A DNA stretch of 64,000 nucleotides from RGIG9079 sp964567845. Its GTDB lineage: Bacteria; Bacteroidota; Bacteroidia; Bacteroidales; Marinifilaceae. This document shows positions 8,058 through 16,632 of the stretch, one piece after another. The notes beneath the pieces are model-generated. The model was not told the origin of the DNA. It did not search any database and was given only the letters and a program-made list of their open reading frames with translations. How positions within the stretch are numbered: the first letter of the stretch is position 1; each line of letters starts with the position of its first letter. The translations under genes were made by a program, and so were the position numbers. The stretch is from assembly GCA_964567845.1 (NCBI GenBank), contig CAZMOG010000002.1, positions 1-64,000 of the forward strand, in the 5' to 3' direction.

Positions 8058-9431
8058 TCAATCAATATCCATTCTAATCATCCAACCTTTAGGATAGTTG
8101 TTATTTAGGCGATTACCTATCTTTTTCCCCCAACCTAATCCCACTCCGTTATACGATACCAACACCCACGCTCCGTTTGGAGCCGCCACATCGATATCCT
8201 CGCGTTTCAAAAACTTCAAGGCACTCTTTCTGTCTGCCTCGTAAACAGTTACCGCCTCGCGATCGATTCCTGCAAAAAGGGCCAAAGGATGTAACAGTTT
8301 TACCTTCTGCCCCATCATCTGCGCCACTTCGCACCCTTTGTATATTACTCTTACAAATTGTTCCACCGCATTAATAAAGCGTTCCTGTTCCTTAGGAATA
8401 ATACCAAAACCCTCCTCGTTTTCATACACTGCATACGCATCTACATTTCTTATAAGCGAGGCCACTTGCTTTGGCAATTTCACACTCTTTTGAGGTGTAC
8501 GCCTATCCTTACGTTCACGCATCCAACGCTCCGAACACTCCTCATGCTCATCTTTTTGTACGACCCCCACAAAAAAGCCCTCGCCCATAACCTTATGAGG
8601 CATAAAGTGGTAACCATACTTCACATTTGAAGAGACAATCGGTGAAAAATGGTGACGTATCTCCACAGGATGAGCACCAAATTCATTCTGCATAAAGTTC
8701 AGCATTTCGCCATTTTCGCCCGGATTGAATGTACAAGTGCTGTAAATCAGATACCCCCCGGGCTTAAGCGCAGGCCATATATCGCGCAAAATTCGCTGCT
8801 GACGCTCCTCGCAAATTTGCAAATTGGACTCACTCCACTCCTCAATGGCACGATCATCCTTACGGAACATACCCTCGCCCGAACATGGAGCATCGACCAA
8901 AATCAGATCAAAAGCCCCCTCCATACCGGTAAAGCACGATGGATCGGAATTTGTTACAACAACATTTCCGGTTCCCCACTTAATAATATTCTCCTTAAGA
9001 ATTGAGGCCCTTGACTTAATTACCTCGTTGGCAACCAGAACACTTCCATGCGGCAATTCCGACGCAATCAAGGTACTTTTACCTCCCGGAGCTGCACACA
9101 AATCCAAAACCCTTATAGGCTCGTGTGGAGAAATAAGTTTACCCAAAATGTAATACAAAAACATACTCGAAGCCTCTTGCACGTAGTATGCACCTCCATG
9201 CAACAGCGGGTCAAGAGTAAAAACAGGACGCTCGTCAAAATAGTAACCGTCATCGCACCACAAAACATGGCGCAAATTATCCTGAACAGCCCACCCCTGC
9301 GGAATTTTATATGGGTTTACCCTTACGCTCACACATGGATTGCTATTCACTGCATTCTCAAAACATGCATACTCTTCGTTTCCCAAAAAGTCCTGCATTC
9401 TATCAACAAAAGCCCTTGGAAGTTGTTTCAT
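8058..9431 (-). CDS. rsmF: RsmF-like rRNA (cytosine-5) methyltransferase
   Basis: SAM-dependent m5C methyltransferase of the NOL1/NOP2/Sun family, expected to modify 16S rRNA. Motifs: DLCAAPGGKSTL (SAM site), VDAPCSGEGMFRKD (motif IV, Cys of PC), and YSTCTFNPGENG (motif VI, catalytic Cys of TC). The extra roughly 170-residue C-terminal region, ending GWGKKIGNRLNNNYPKGW, matches RsmF/YebU proteins rather than RsmB. The open frame extends to 9482, but MKQLPRAFVDRM at ATG 9431 is the family-like start (ATG 9440 is also possible). The exact modified nucleotide is inferred from family only. It is followed directly by prmA. Confidence 0.85.
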   Translation of the reverse strand: MKQLPRAFVDRMQDFLGNEEYACFENAVNSNPCVSVRVNPYKIPQGWAVQDNLRHVLWCDDGYYFDERPVFTLDPLLHGGAYYVQEASSMFLYYILGKLISPHEPIRVLDLCAAPGGKSTLIASELPHGSVLVANEVIKSRASILKENIIKWGTGNVVVTNSDPSCFTGMEGAFDLILVDAPCSGEGMFRKDDRAIEEWSESNLQICEERQQRILRDIWPALKPGGYLIYSTCTFNPGENGEMLNFMQNEFGAHPVEIRHHFSPIVSSNVKYGYHFMPHKVMGEGFFVGVVQKDEHEECSERWMRERKDRRTPQKSVKLPKQVASLIRNVDAYAVYENEEGFGIIPKEQERFINAVEQFVRVIYKGCEVAQMMGQKVKLLHPLALFAGIDREAVTVYEADRKSALKFLKREDIDVAAPNGAWVLVSYNGVGLGWGKKIGNRLNNNYPKGWMIRMDID

Positions 9432-9500
9432 ATTAAGCATATACAAATCAAGGTACAAAGTTACTACATATTCCCTTTGCATTTACCCATTAATATTTAT

Positions 9501-9516
9501 AATTTTACGTAAAATT
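9501..9516. promoter_or_regulatory. Perfect 16-bp palindrome between rsmF and murB
   Basis: AATTTTACGTAAAATT reads the same on both strands and lies in the divergent gap, 20 bases before the murB ATG. TAATTTTA at its left edge is one base off the -7 consensus in the murB direction. It is a candidate operator, but AT-rich palindromes also occur by chance. Confidence 0.35.
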
Positions 9517-9536
9517 TTAGAATCAGTTATTGAAAA

Positions 9537-10544
9537 ATGGATATAACCTACAAAAAATCCCTAAAAGGACTGCACACCTTTGCTACTGAAGAGAGCTGCG
9601 ACTGTCATGTGGTTTGTCACAACATACAAGATATTCAACAGGTTATATCTGATTTTCTACACAAAGGGACCCCCTATATGGTTATTGGTGGAGGCAGTGA
9701 CATTGTCTTCACCGAACACTTCAAAGGAATCATCATTTCGCCACTAATAATGGGTATTGAGATTATTGGCGAGGACTCAAACCGCACCCTTCTTCGCGTT
9801 GGAGCCGGTGTTGTTTGGGACGATTTCGTGAAATGGTGCATTGACCACGAATTGTGGGGAGCCGAAAACATGTCCGGAATTCCTGGACATGTTGGAGCAA
9901 GCCCTGTACAGAACGTAGGAGCCTACGGAGCCGAGGCCGGAGATATAATCAAAGAGGTTGAAGCCATTGAAATTGCAACAGGCAAAGGTGTAACCATCCT
10001 TGCCGGAGAGTGCAGTTTTGCATATCGTAACAGCCGTTTCAAAGAGGAGTGGAAGAATCGTTACATTATAACCCACGTGCTTTTCGAGTTAAGAAAACAG
10101 GCCTCGCCAAACTTAAGTTACAGCGCACTACAACAAGCCATCAACACAACAAATCCAACTCTTCAAGAGATTCGGAATGCGGTAACATCTATTCGAGACT
10201 CAAAATTACCGGACCCGACACAGATTCCAAATGCAGGCAGTTTCTTTAAAAACCCAATAGTACCCAAAACACAGGCTGATGCTCTTAAAGAGCAATACCC
10301 CAATATGCCCACCTACGTTGTTAATGATTGCCAAACAAAAATTGCTGCCGGTTGGCTGATTGAACAATGCGGTTGGAAGGGCAAGAATCTTGGCCCGGCA
10401 GGAGTTTATGAAAAACAAGCTTTGGTCCTTGTCAATCGAGGAGGCGCAAAAGGTAGCGATATTCAGAATCTGTCAAACGCAATCATTGATTCGGTACGCA
10501 GCACCTTCAACATAACCCTTGAACCTGAAGTATATATCTATTAA
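9537..10544 (+). CDS. murB: UDP-N-acetylenolpyruvoylglucosamine reductase
   Basis: FAD/NADPH enzyme that reduces UDP-GlcNAc-enolpyruvate to UDP-MurNAc in peptidoglycan precursor synthesis. The FAD-binding motif VIGGGSDIVF is near residue 52, followed by GAGVVWDDFV, GIPGHVGASPVQNVGAYG and YRNSRFK. The active-site region is NAGSFFKNP near residue 232 (Ser acts as acid in the family). The C-terminal VNRGGAKGSDI and EPEVYIY are typical of type I MurB. 335 residues matches the E. coli-type enzyme. It is a single gene convergent with the 5'-nucleotidase gene, with only 21 bases between the stops and no clear terminator hairpin. Confidence 0.95.
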   Translation: MDITYKKSLKGLHTFATEESCDCHVVCHNIQDIQQVISDFLHKGTPYMVIGGGSDIVFTEHFKGIIISPLIMGIEIIGEDSNRTLLRVGAGVVWDDFVKWCIDHELWGAENMSGIPGHVGASPVQNVGAYGAEAGDIIKEVEAIEIATGKGVTILAGECSFAYRNSRFKEEWKNRYIITHVLFELRKQASPNLSYSALQQAINTTNPTLQEIRNAVTSIRDSKLPDPTQIPNAGSFFKNPIVPKTQADALKEQYPNMPTYVVNDCQTKIAAGWLIEQCGWKGKNLGPAGVYEKQALVLVNRGGAKGSDIQNLSNAIIDSVRSTFNITLEPEVYIY

Positions 10545-10565
10545 TCAAGGAGGTTGAAATATACC

Positions 10566-12197
10566 CTATTTAGAGCTTTTAATATTTATTCGGTTTGACG
10601 GAGCCGAATAGGAAACAGGTATCACTCCGCCTAAAAAATTCTCAATGTAGCTGACAAGAATCTCGACATCTTGTCCCAAATTATCCTTCTGCAACTCTGC
10701 ATAGCGGAACATACCGGCAGCACCCAAATCTTTCAGCAGATAGTTATAGCCGGCAACAAGATAGATTTTGTCTGATTCCACATCTTTATAGGTTAAACTT
10801 TGGGAATCAAAAATCTGCAGATTGGTTATCCTTCTTGGACCATCGCTTAATGCCAAGAACAGTCCATCAAAACCAAACATTACAGGACTTGGAATTGAAA
10901 GATTTACATCGAACCTCATACCACTGACCTGTAAAAAACTTCCATCTCCCTCAGGGAGCCACGACACCGCCACCTCCATTGTTCTCAACAACTCATGTCC
11001 TGAAATTCTTGAGAGACACGCCACATTGTTAAAAGGGAATACTGCATATAAATCATTAAACGTTAAATCTCCCTCATTAATTGAAGCACGAATACCTCCG
11101 CCATTAACCACTGCAATATCTGCCCCCAGTACAATTCGGTAAGCATCCGCACAAAAATCACCTATAGCCGTTTCACCGACATAGGAAATTCTATTATCAT
11201 CACTATCCTCAAATGGGAGTGTTACCAAACTCTTACCTATGACACGCTCACCCTGCCCTATAGCATATTCAACTTCCTGATTCACATATCCTTGAATTAT
11301 AGTATCAATCGGAGTGTCCGAACTTTGTGTCGCTATTAATTCAGATGCAAACTCGCCATGTTGCGAAAGTGTCAGTTTGCCTATATACCTAAATCCATTA
11401 CCTGTCGATGTTAACAACACACTATCACCCAACGCATTCGGAATTTTAGCTCCACGAATCACCCCATGCGCATGCCCATCAAGCACTACATCAACACCAC
11501 TTGTGTTCTGAATCAAATCTATTGAGGTTGGATGATTACCATATCGAGCATCTCCAAGATGAGAAAGTAGCACCACATAATCTGCCCCCTCAGTCCGAGC
11601 ACTATTTACATAGGATTGAATGGTTTGATGAAAATTGGAAATATTGAAATCGTACAACAGTTCACCCTTATCATCTCTAAAAGTTTGGGGAATTGTATTG
11701 GTTGGGGCGGTGGTTGTAGTTACTCCCAAATAGGCAATCTTAATGTGTCCATACTCAACTATTTCGTATGGTTTAAAAAAGAGGGTATTTGTTGGCAGAT
11801 ATTTAAAGTTGGCACATACCACCGCGGCATTCAACGAATCCATTAGTTCAGCCATACGCTCCACTCCATAGTCGAATTCATGATTTCCAAGTGTTACAAA
11901 ATCGTAACCAACCCGATTCATTATGTCAATAATTGCCCTTCCGCGAGTTGCCGACCCCACAACATCGCCCTGTATAAAATCGCCGCATGACACTTTGGTA
12001 ACATAGGGAGTTTCATTTTTAGCATGCTCTGCCACCGCTGCAAATGAAGCATAACCATCAACGGCACAGTGGACATCGTTGTCATAGAGAATCACTACTG
12101 TTGAATCAGGCAACATTGAATCACAGGCCTCAAACAACAATATTACAAGCCCCCAAAAAAGGCTCACAAAATTCACTCTATTAAATCTCTCCAACAA
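10566..12197 (-). CDS. Surface/periplasmic 5'-nucleotidase (UshA-like metallophosphatase) lipoprotein
   Basis: Two-domain 5'-nucleotidase/metallophosphatase that dephosphorylates nucleotides outside the cytoplasm. The N-terminal calcineurin-like domain has YDNDVHCA (metal ligands), GDFIQG, TLGNHEFDYG, LLSHLGD and LDGHAHG. The C-terminal 5'-nucleotidase domain has VVNGGGIRASI and FPFNNVACLSRISG. The N-terminus is a signal segment ending FEAC, a plausible lipobox (Cys25). There is no ATG before the lipobox. The TTG at 12197 gives an n-region with arginines and is preferred; GTG at 12176 would remove all positive charge. 543 residues is usual. The role is probably phosphate or nucleoside scavenging. 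Confidence 0.85.
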   Translation of the reverse strand: MLERFNRVNFVSLFWGLVILLFEACDSMLPDSTVVILYDNDVHCAVDGYASFAAVAEHAKNETPYVTKVSCGDFIQGDVVGSATRGRAIIDIMNRVGYDFVTLGNHEFDYGVERMAELMDSLNAAVVCANFKYLPTNTLFFKPYEIVEYGHIKIAYLGVTTTTAPTNTIPQTFRDDKGELLYDFNISNFHQTIQSYVNSARTEGADYVVLLSHLGDARYGNHPTSIDLIQNTSGVDVVLDGHAHGVIRGAKIPNALGDSVLLTSTGNGFRYIGKLTLSQHGEFASELIATQSSDTPIDTIIQGYVNQEVEYAIGQGERVIGKSLVTLPFEDSDDNRISYVGETAIGDFCADAYRIVLGADIAVVNGGGIRASINEGDLTFNDLYAVFPFNNVACLSRISGHELLRTMEVAVSWLPEGDGSFLQVSGMRFDVNLSIPSPVMFGFDGLFLALSDGPRRITNLQIFDSQSLTYKDVESDKIYLVAGYNYLLKDLGAAGMFRYAELQKDNLGQDVEILVSYIENFLGGVIPVSYSAPSNRINIKSSK

Positions 12198-12261
12198 CCT
12201 AATTTCTATATTTTCACCGCACTCACTACACTCGGGACAAGAGATCTACCAACCCCCTAAA

Positions 12262-12321
12262 GCAAATCTGCGCAAATCTAATCTACACCCTTTACACCAA
12301 TCTGTCAAGAAAACTAACCGC
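12262..12321. repeat. Intergenic repeat unit A, copy 1
   Basis: A 60-base unit beginning GCAAATCTGCGCAAATCTAA and ending GAAAACTAACCGC. It is nearly identical to 13430-13488 (about 90% by eye). Both copies lie in the gaps flanking the glycosyltransferase gene, upstream of a minus-strand gene start. Confidence 0.75.
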
Positions 12322-12438
12322 CCTCTAAACAACTCGTGGATTTGCTTTAATTTGTTATCTACCAACCCCCTAAATCCCCCTTCGTTTGGCTCACAAGTTC
12401 GCCTGCACTAATAAGGGGGACTTACTCGCTTTGCGAGT
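12322..12438. repeat. 117-base insert between repeat units A and B
   Basis: Absent from the other copy of the repeat, where A and B are contiguous. It holds two inverted repeats: TCCCCCTT (12375-12382) with AAGGGGGA (12413-12420), and the tight hairpin ACTCGC-TTT-GCGAGT (12424-12438). It also contains CTACCAACCCCCTAAA, which repeats the sequence at 12246-12261. The 12198-12466 gap holds no gene; this looks like a small non-coding mobile or REP-like element. The hairpins may also terminate the glycosyltransferase transcript. Confidence 0.5.
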
Positions 12439-12457
12439 TAACTGGTCACTCCTAACT
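12439..12457. repeat. Intergenic repeat unit B, copy 1
   Basis: TAACTGGTCACTCCTAACT, 19 bases, identical to 13489-13507. It lies 10 bases past the stop of the glycosyltransferase gene. Confidence 0.75.
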
Positions 12458-12466
12458 CCTCACTAA

Positions 12467-13414
12467 TTACAGATTCTTCTCAATCTGATAAACATTTCTG
12501 TCTGTGGAAGTACGCGATACCAAATCGGCAACAAAACCTGCAAGGAAAAGTTGAGTACCAAGCAACATACATGTCAAGGCAATATAGAAATATGGAGAAT
12601 CAGTCACCAATGGTTGACGCAATCCTTTTGCAACACAAATCAACTTATCCGCACCCAACCATGCCGCGGCAATGAAACCCAAAAGAAACAAAACCGTTCC
12701 AATAGTTCCAAAAAGATGCATTGGTTTTTTAGCAAAACGAGTAATAAATGTAACTGTCAAAAGGTCCAGGAATCCATTCACAAAACGGTTCAAACCAAAC
12801 TTTGTTACACCATATTTACGTGCCTGATGCTGAACGACTTTTTCGCCAATCTTTTTAAATCCTGCCTGCTTGGCCAATATTGGCATATAACGGTGCATCT
12901 CTCCATACACCTCAATGTTCTTTGCAACGATTCCCTTATATGCCTTCAAACCGCAATTAAAATCATGTAGCTTAATTCCAGAAAAGGCGCGCGCAGTTGC
13001 ATTAAATAATTTTGTAGGAATAGTTTTACTGAGGGGATCATAGCGCTTCTTCTTCCATCCGGAAACCACATCATAATCCTCTTGCGTTATCATTCTATAT
13101 AACTCAGGAATCTCATCGGGGCTATCCTGCAAATCTGCATCCATAGTTATAACAACATCGCCCTGTACCTGCTCAAAACCACAGTGCAACGCCGCCGATT
13201 TTCCATAGTTTCTGCGAAACTTTATACCTCGCACAGCAGGATTCTCTTCATGCAAATTCTCGACAACCTGCCATGAACCATCATTACTACCATCATCAAC
13301 CATAATAACTTCGTATGTGAAGTTATTGGCATCCATAACTCTTTTAATCCATGCTGCCAACTCTGGCAACGACTCAGCCTCGTTATACAAAGGCACCACT
13401 ATTGATATATCCAT
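12467..13414 (-). CDS. Family 2 glycosyltransferase (DPM1/GtrB-like) with two TM helices
   Basis: Membrane glycosyltransferase likely moving a sugar from a nucleotide donor to a polyprenyl phosphate. The GT-A domain has VVPLYNEAESL, MVDDGSNDGS, NYGKSAAL and ITMDADLQDSP, which supplies the DxD-type metal site. DFNCGLKAYKG and a basic ARKYGVTKFGL stretch near residue 200 are typical of DPM1/GtrB proteins. The C-terminus has two hydrophobic helices (about 230-255 and 270-298). 315 residues is normal. The neighbours downstream of it in the chromosome (DUF4199 and glucosaminidase) are a common Bacteroidales grouping. The acceptor and sugar cannot be told. Confidence 0.85.
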   Translation of the reverse strand: MDISIVVPLYNEAESLPELAAWIKRVMDANNFTYEVIMVDDGSNDGSWQVVENLHEENPAVRGIKFRRNYGKSAALHCGFEQVQGDVVITMDADLQDSPDEIPELYRMITQEDYDVVSGWKKKRYDPLSKTIPTKLFNATARAFSGIKLHDFNCGLKAYKGIVAKNIEVYGEMHRYMPILAKQAGFKKIGEKVVQHQARKYGVTKFGLNRFVNGFLDLLTVTFITRFAKKPMHLFGTIGTVLFLLGFIAAAWLGADKLICVAKGLRQPLVTDSPYFYIALTCMLLGTQLFLAGFVADLVSRTSTDRNVYQIEKNL

Positions 13415-13429
13415 AACTTTAATAATATC

Positions 13430-13507
13430 GCAAATCTACGCAAATCTAATCTATACTTTTACACCCAACTGTCAAGAAAACTAATCGCTAACTGGTCACT
13501 CCTAACT
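13430..13507. repeat. Intergenic repeat units A and B, copy 2
   Basis: Unit A (13430-13488) is followed without interruption by unit B (13489-13507), unlike the copy at 12262-12457 where 117 bases separate them. The B unit runs over the stop codon (13502-13504) of the DUF4199 gene, so the repeat supplies the last codon of that gene. Confidence 0.75.
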
Positions 13508-14026
13508 ATTAATTACTCTCGCTTTCCTACGGAAGAACAATGCGGTTACGATTGCAGGAATTAAAGTTGCAGTCAAAACCCTACTCGCCTCGATTGACCC
13601 CAAAAATGCCGGAGTCACCATTGCCAACATCACATTTTTGTAACTCTCTTGCAACTCCGAATCATTAGCAAACATCGCCTCGGCATTTGTAGCCAAAACC
13701 TCTTTTACAACCGGAATCAAATCGGGATTCTGCATATAGACATAGTTTATATAAACTCCATATACTATCGACGCAATCAACATGATAAGATAGGCAACTC
13801 CAAAGGCTCTTAAGAATGTAAATTTTCTATCCACCGGAAAACCATTTCTACTCATCATTACCCCGAATACCATACCCAATGTATGCAACATATAGACTGC
13901 AGTTGTAGTATCTTCCGAAATAACAGGATTCTCTCCCTTGTTAAAATATATTGCGGTTGTCATACACATAAAACCGCCAAGTGCCACTCCAAAAAGCACA
14001 TCCTTTAATGTTTGATTTATCTTCAT
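13502..14026 (-). CDS. DUF4199 family membrane protein
   Basis: A 174-residue integral membrane protein with about four hydrophobic helices (about 10-28, 42-60, 72-95 and 138-165). It ends with a basic tail, FFRRKARVINS. The size, the FGVALGGFMC start and the position next to a DPM1-like glycosyltransferase fit the Bacteroidota DUF4199 family, whose function is unknown. Its start overlaps the stop of the glucosaminidase gene by ATGA (14023-14026), showing translational coupling. Its stop codon is embedded in an intergenic repeat. Confidence 0.75.
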   Translation of the reverse strand: MKINQTLKDVLFGVALGGFMCMTTAIYFNKGENPVISEDTTTAVYMLHTLGMVFGVMMSRNGFPVDRKFTFLRAFGVAYLIMLIASIVYGVYINYVYMQNPDLIPVVKEVLATNAEAMFANDSELQESYKNVMLAMVTPAFLGSIEASRVLTATLIPAIVTALFFRRKARVINS

Positions 14027-14922
14027 TGTTGTTTAGGTTTTGAACGCAAATAGACCTTCTCGCCCGGAACCAAACGGGTTTGAGGCGTGTAACTATTATA
14101 TTTAATCAAAGAAGCAATTTTCACTCCATATCTCTGCGAAATTTCATAAATGGTATTTCCCTCACGAACTCGGCAATATGGATAACCCGATGCAGCTTTG
14201 CTCTTTTTACTCTTCAAATAGACCAAATCGCCGGGTTTCAAATCATCGCGTCCTTTATCATTGAATTTCAGCAACTTTTTCAACTTTATTCCGTAGAATC
14301 GCGCAATTTTATCAAAGGTATCGCCCTCGCGAGCCTCAATACACTCCACCCCGTTAATCACCTCAACTCTGTTGGGATAGGCATGAGGGTCATAAATTGC
14401 AACCTCGCCCACACTCTTCGAGTCGTAGTAGTACAACTTCTCCTCTTCGATAATCTTAATCAACATCTCTGCATAGGTCGGAGCCGTTGCATATCCTGCA
14501 CTTTTAAGTCCACGTGCCCAACCCTTGTAATCGGTGATTTTTAGGTCGAATAACGATGCGTAGCGAGGTCTGGTTCTTAAAAAATCACTATGATCACGCC
14601 ACGACTGCTCCACATTGTTGTAGTGACGGAAACACTCATTCTTTGCATCATCGTCCATGTAGAAACCTTTACCGGTCCAATCATGACACTTTATTCCGAA
14701 GTGATTTTTTGCCACAGTTGCCAACTTGGAACGTCCTGAATTTGACTCTAATATGCCTTGTGCAAGCGAAATACTTGCAGGGACTCCCGTACGCTTCATT
14801 TCACTTACTGCCAAATCAGCATACTTGTGGATATATGCACGACGAATATGCGAATTACTCTGCGCCGAGGCGACAAATGCAAATCCGCACAAAATTATCG
14901 ATATGAATAATGTCCTGAACAT
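14023..14922 (-). CDS. Glucosaminidase-domain peptidoglycan hydrolase with two LysM repeats
   Basis: Exported cell-wall hydrolase. Signal peptide MFRTLFISIILCGFAFVASAQ. The GH73/FlgJ-like glucosaminidase domain (about 25-175) contains SLAQGILESNSGRSKL, where the Glu is the expected catalytic acid, plus NHFGIKC and YATAPTYAEM. Two LysM peptidoglycan-binding repeats follow: REGDTFDKIARFYGIK near 198-213 and REGNTIYEISQRYGVK near 254-269. The open frame reaches 14964, but ATG 14922 begins the signal peptide. It is first in a three-gene unit with DUF4199 and the glycosyltransferase. It is likely needed for wall turnover at division. Confidence 0.88.
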   Translation of the reverse strand: MFRTLFISIILCGFAFVASAQSNSHIRRAYIHKYADLAVSEMKRTGVPASISLAQGILESNSGRSKLATVAKNHFGIKCHDWTGKGFYMDDDAKNECFRHYNNVEQSWRDHSDFLRTRPRYASLFDLKITDYKGWARGLKSAGYATAPTYAEMLIKIIEEEKLYYYDSKSVGEVAIYDPHAYPNRVEVINGVECIEAREGDTFDKIARFYGIKLKKLLKFNDKGRDDLKPGDLVYLKSKKSKAASGYPYCRVREGNTIYEISQRYGVKIASLIKYNSYTPQTRLVPGEKVYLRSKPKQQ

Positions 14923-14943
14923 ACATTTTCTAAAAAAACAGTC

Positions 14944-14972
14944 CAAAGGTAATAAAAATAACATTACCTTTG
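14944..14972. promoter_or_regulatory. Back-to-back -7 elements forming a perfect inverted repeat
   Basis: CAAAGGTAAT (14944-14953) and ATTACCTTTG (14963-14972) are perfect complements separated by 9 bases. Each arm contains an outward-facing TACCTTTG, the Bacteroidota -7 element. The left arm would drive the glucosaminidase gene and the right arm folE. The two promoters overlap so closely that simultaneous occupancy seems unlikely. Confidence 0.6.
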
Positions 14973-14990
14973 CACCAAAATAGAATAGAT

Positions 14991-15614
14991 ATGGATTTTA
15001 TTGAGGAGGATATTTTCGACGGATTTAGAATTGAGCAACGCTTCGACAAAGAGCGTACGGAAAAATTGGCATACCATTACAAGGAGATTCTTTCGCTTTT
15101 GGGCGAGGATTCAGAACGTGAAGGTCTGCTAAAAACTCCTGTTCGAGTGGCTAAAGCTATGCAATTTCTTACACAGGGATATTCACAAGACCCTGTCGAA
15201 ATCCTTAAATCTGCCCTTTTCAAAGAGGATTACAGACAAATGGTAATTGTCAAGGACATAGAGATTTACTCTATGTGCGAACACCACATGTTACCATTCT
15301 TCGGCAAGGCTCATGTTGCCTATATCCCAAATGGCCAAATTACCGGTCTAAGCAAGATTGCCCGAGTTGTTGAGTGCTATGCCCGACGCCTTCAGGTTCA
15401 AGAGCGCTTGACCCAGCAAATTCGTCTATGTATCGAAGAGGCGCTGCAACCATTAGGAGTTGCAGTTGTCATTGAAGCGAAACACATGTGCATGGCAATG
15501 CGTGGAGTTCAGAAACAGAATTGCGTAACAACCACGTCTGACTTCAGTGGAGCCTTCGAAAAATTGGCAACAAGAAACGAGTTTATAAAACTAATTGGAA
15601 GTAAATTACATTAA
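14991..15614 (+). CDS. folE: GTP cyclohydrolase I
   Basis: Converts GTP to 7,8-dihydroneopterin triphosphate, the first step of folate synthesis. Zinc ligands are in SMCEHHMLPFFG and MCMAMRGVQ. The family signatures HVAYIPNGQITGLSKIARVV and FARRLQVQERLT-like YARRLQVQERLT are present. 207 residues from ATG 14991 is typical; an upstream TTG at 14970 lies inside the promoter and is rejected. The -7 box ends 18 bases before the ATG, so the leader is very short. fabD follows after 15 bases and is probably co-transcribed. Confidence 0.95.
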   Translation: MDFIEEDIFDGFRIEQRFDKERTEKLAYHYKEILSLLGEDSEREGLLKTPVRVAKAMQFLTQGYSQDPVEILKSALFKEDYRQMVIVKDIEIYSMCEHHMLPFFGKAHVAYIPNGQITGLSKIARVVECYARRLQVQERLTQQIRLCIEEALQPLGVAVVIEAKHMCMAMRGVQKQNCVTTTSDFSGAFEKLATRNEFIKLIGSKLH

Positions 15615-15629
15615 CAAAACATAAAGATT

Positions 15630-16508
15630 ATGAAGAAAGCGTATGTATTTCCCGGACAGGGAGCACAATTCGTAGGAATGGGTAAAGAGTTATACGATAG
15701 CTCTGAGCGTGCAAAAGAGTTGTTCGAGAAAGCAAACGAGATCCTTGGATTCAGAATTACCGATCTTATGTTCAACGGTACTGACGAGGACTTGAAACAG
15801 ACAAAAGTAACACAACCTGCAGTATTCCTTCATTCAGTAATATTGGCTGATAGCTTGACTGAGAAACCGGACATGGTTGCCGGACACTCATTGGGCGAGT
15901 TTTCAGCATTGGTAGCATCGGGAGCACTGAACTTTGAGGATGGATTGCGTTTGGTACACGCCCGTGCCATGGCAATGCAAAAGGCATGCGAGGCAACTCC
16001 ATCAACTATGGCTGCTATTATTGGACTATCTGACCAGGTTGTCGAGGATATTTGCAAGAGCATTACCGACGAGGTTGTTGTACCTGCAAACTACAACTCT
16101 CCGGGCCAGATTGTTATTTCAGGAACAATGAAGGGTGTAGAGCTTGCTTGCGCAAAAGCTACCGAGGCCGGAGCAAAACGTGCACTACCTTTGAAGGTGG
16201 GAGGAGCATTCCACTCTCCAATCATGGAGCCTGCCCGCCAGGAGTTGGAGGCTGCAATCAAAGCAACAAACTTCTCTACTCCTATCTGTCCAATCTACCA
16301 GAACGTAGATGCAAAACCTCACACTGATCCCGAAGAGATTAAAGAGAACTTGATTGCACAGCTTACAGCATCGGTTCGTTGGACACAAACAATGAGCAAT
16401 ATGATGGCTGATGATTGCAACAACTACCTTGAGATTGGTCCCGGAAAGGTTCTTCAAGGCCTTATCAAGAAAGCAAATCGCGATGCCGAGGTTAATGGAT
16501 TGCAATAA
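15630..16508 (+). CDS. fabD: Malonyl-CoA-ACP transacylase
   Basis: Loads malonyl groups onto acyl carrier protein for fatty-acid synthesis. The N-terminal VFPGQGAQFVGMGK is diagnostic. The active-site Ser87 lies in AGHSLGE and the catalytic His in GGAFHSPIM (near residue 200). 292 residues is normal. It follows folE by 15 bases and is followed by an intrinsic terminator at 16532-16561. No other fatty-acid genes are near, so it is a stand-alone fabD as common in Bacteroidales. Confidence 0.95.
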   Translation: MKKAYVFPGQGAQFVGMGKELYDSSERAKELFEKANEILGFRITDLMFNGTDEDLKQTKVTQPAVFLHSVILADSLTEKPDMVAGHSLGEFSALVASGALNFEDGLRLVHARAMAMQKACEATPSTMAAIIGLSDQVVEDICKSITDEVVVPANYNSPGQIVISGTMKGVELACAKATEAGAKRALPLKVGGAFHSPIMEPARQELEAAIKATNFSTPICPIYQNVDAKPHTDPEEIKENLIAQLTASVRWTQTMSNMMADDCNNYLEIGPGKVLQGLIKKANRDAEVNGLQ

Positions 16509-16531
16509 AATGCAAATCAAACCCACGACAT

Positions 16532-16561
16532 AAAAAAGGTCCCGCTACGGGGCCTTTTTTT
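16532..16561 (+). terminator. Intrinsic terminator after folE-fabD
   Basis: AAAAAAGGTCCCG, loop CTA, CGGGGCC then a run of T form a strong GC-rich stem flanked by A and U tracts. It lies 23 bases past the fabD stop. Confidence 0.9.
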
Positions 16562-16573
16562 ATAAGGAAATTG

Positions 16574-16604
16574 TTTGATTCTGTAGAAAAAACAACTATC
16601 TTAG
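16574..16604 (+). promoter_or_regulatory. Promoter of the HDIG-lacI-ABC operon
   Basis: -33 TTTG (16574-16577), a 19-base spacer, and -7 TATCTTAG (16597-16604, one base off TAnnTTTG), located just after the fabD terminator and 28 bases before the ATG. Confidence 0.55.
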
Positions 16605-16632
16605 CAAGCTGAATAATTAGACACACACAACA

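Noticed and set aside
12198..12466. CRISPR-like array suggested by repeated sequence near the glycosyltransferase
   Set aside because: Only two copies, unequal spacing, no regular spacers and no cas genes.
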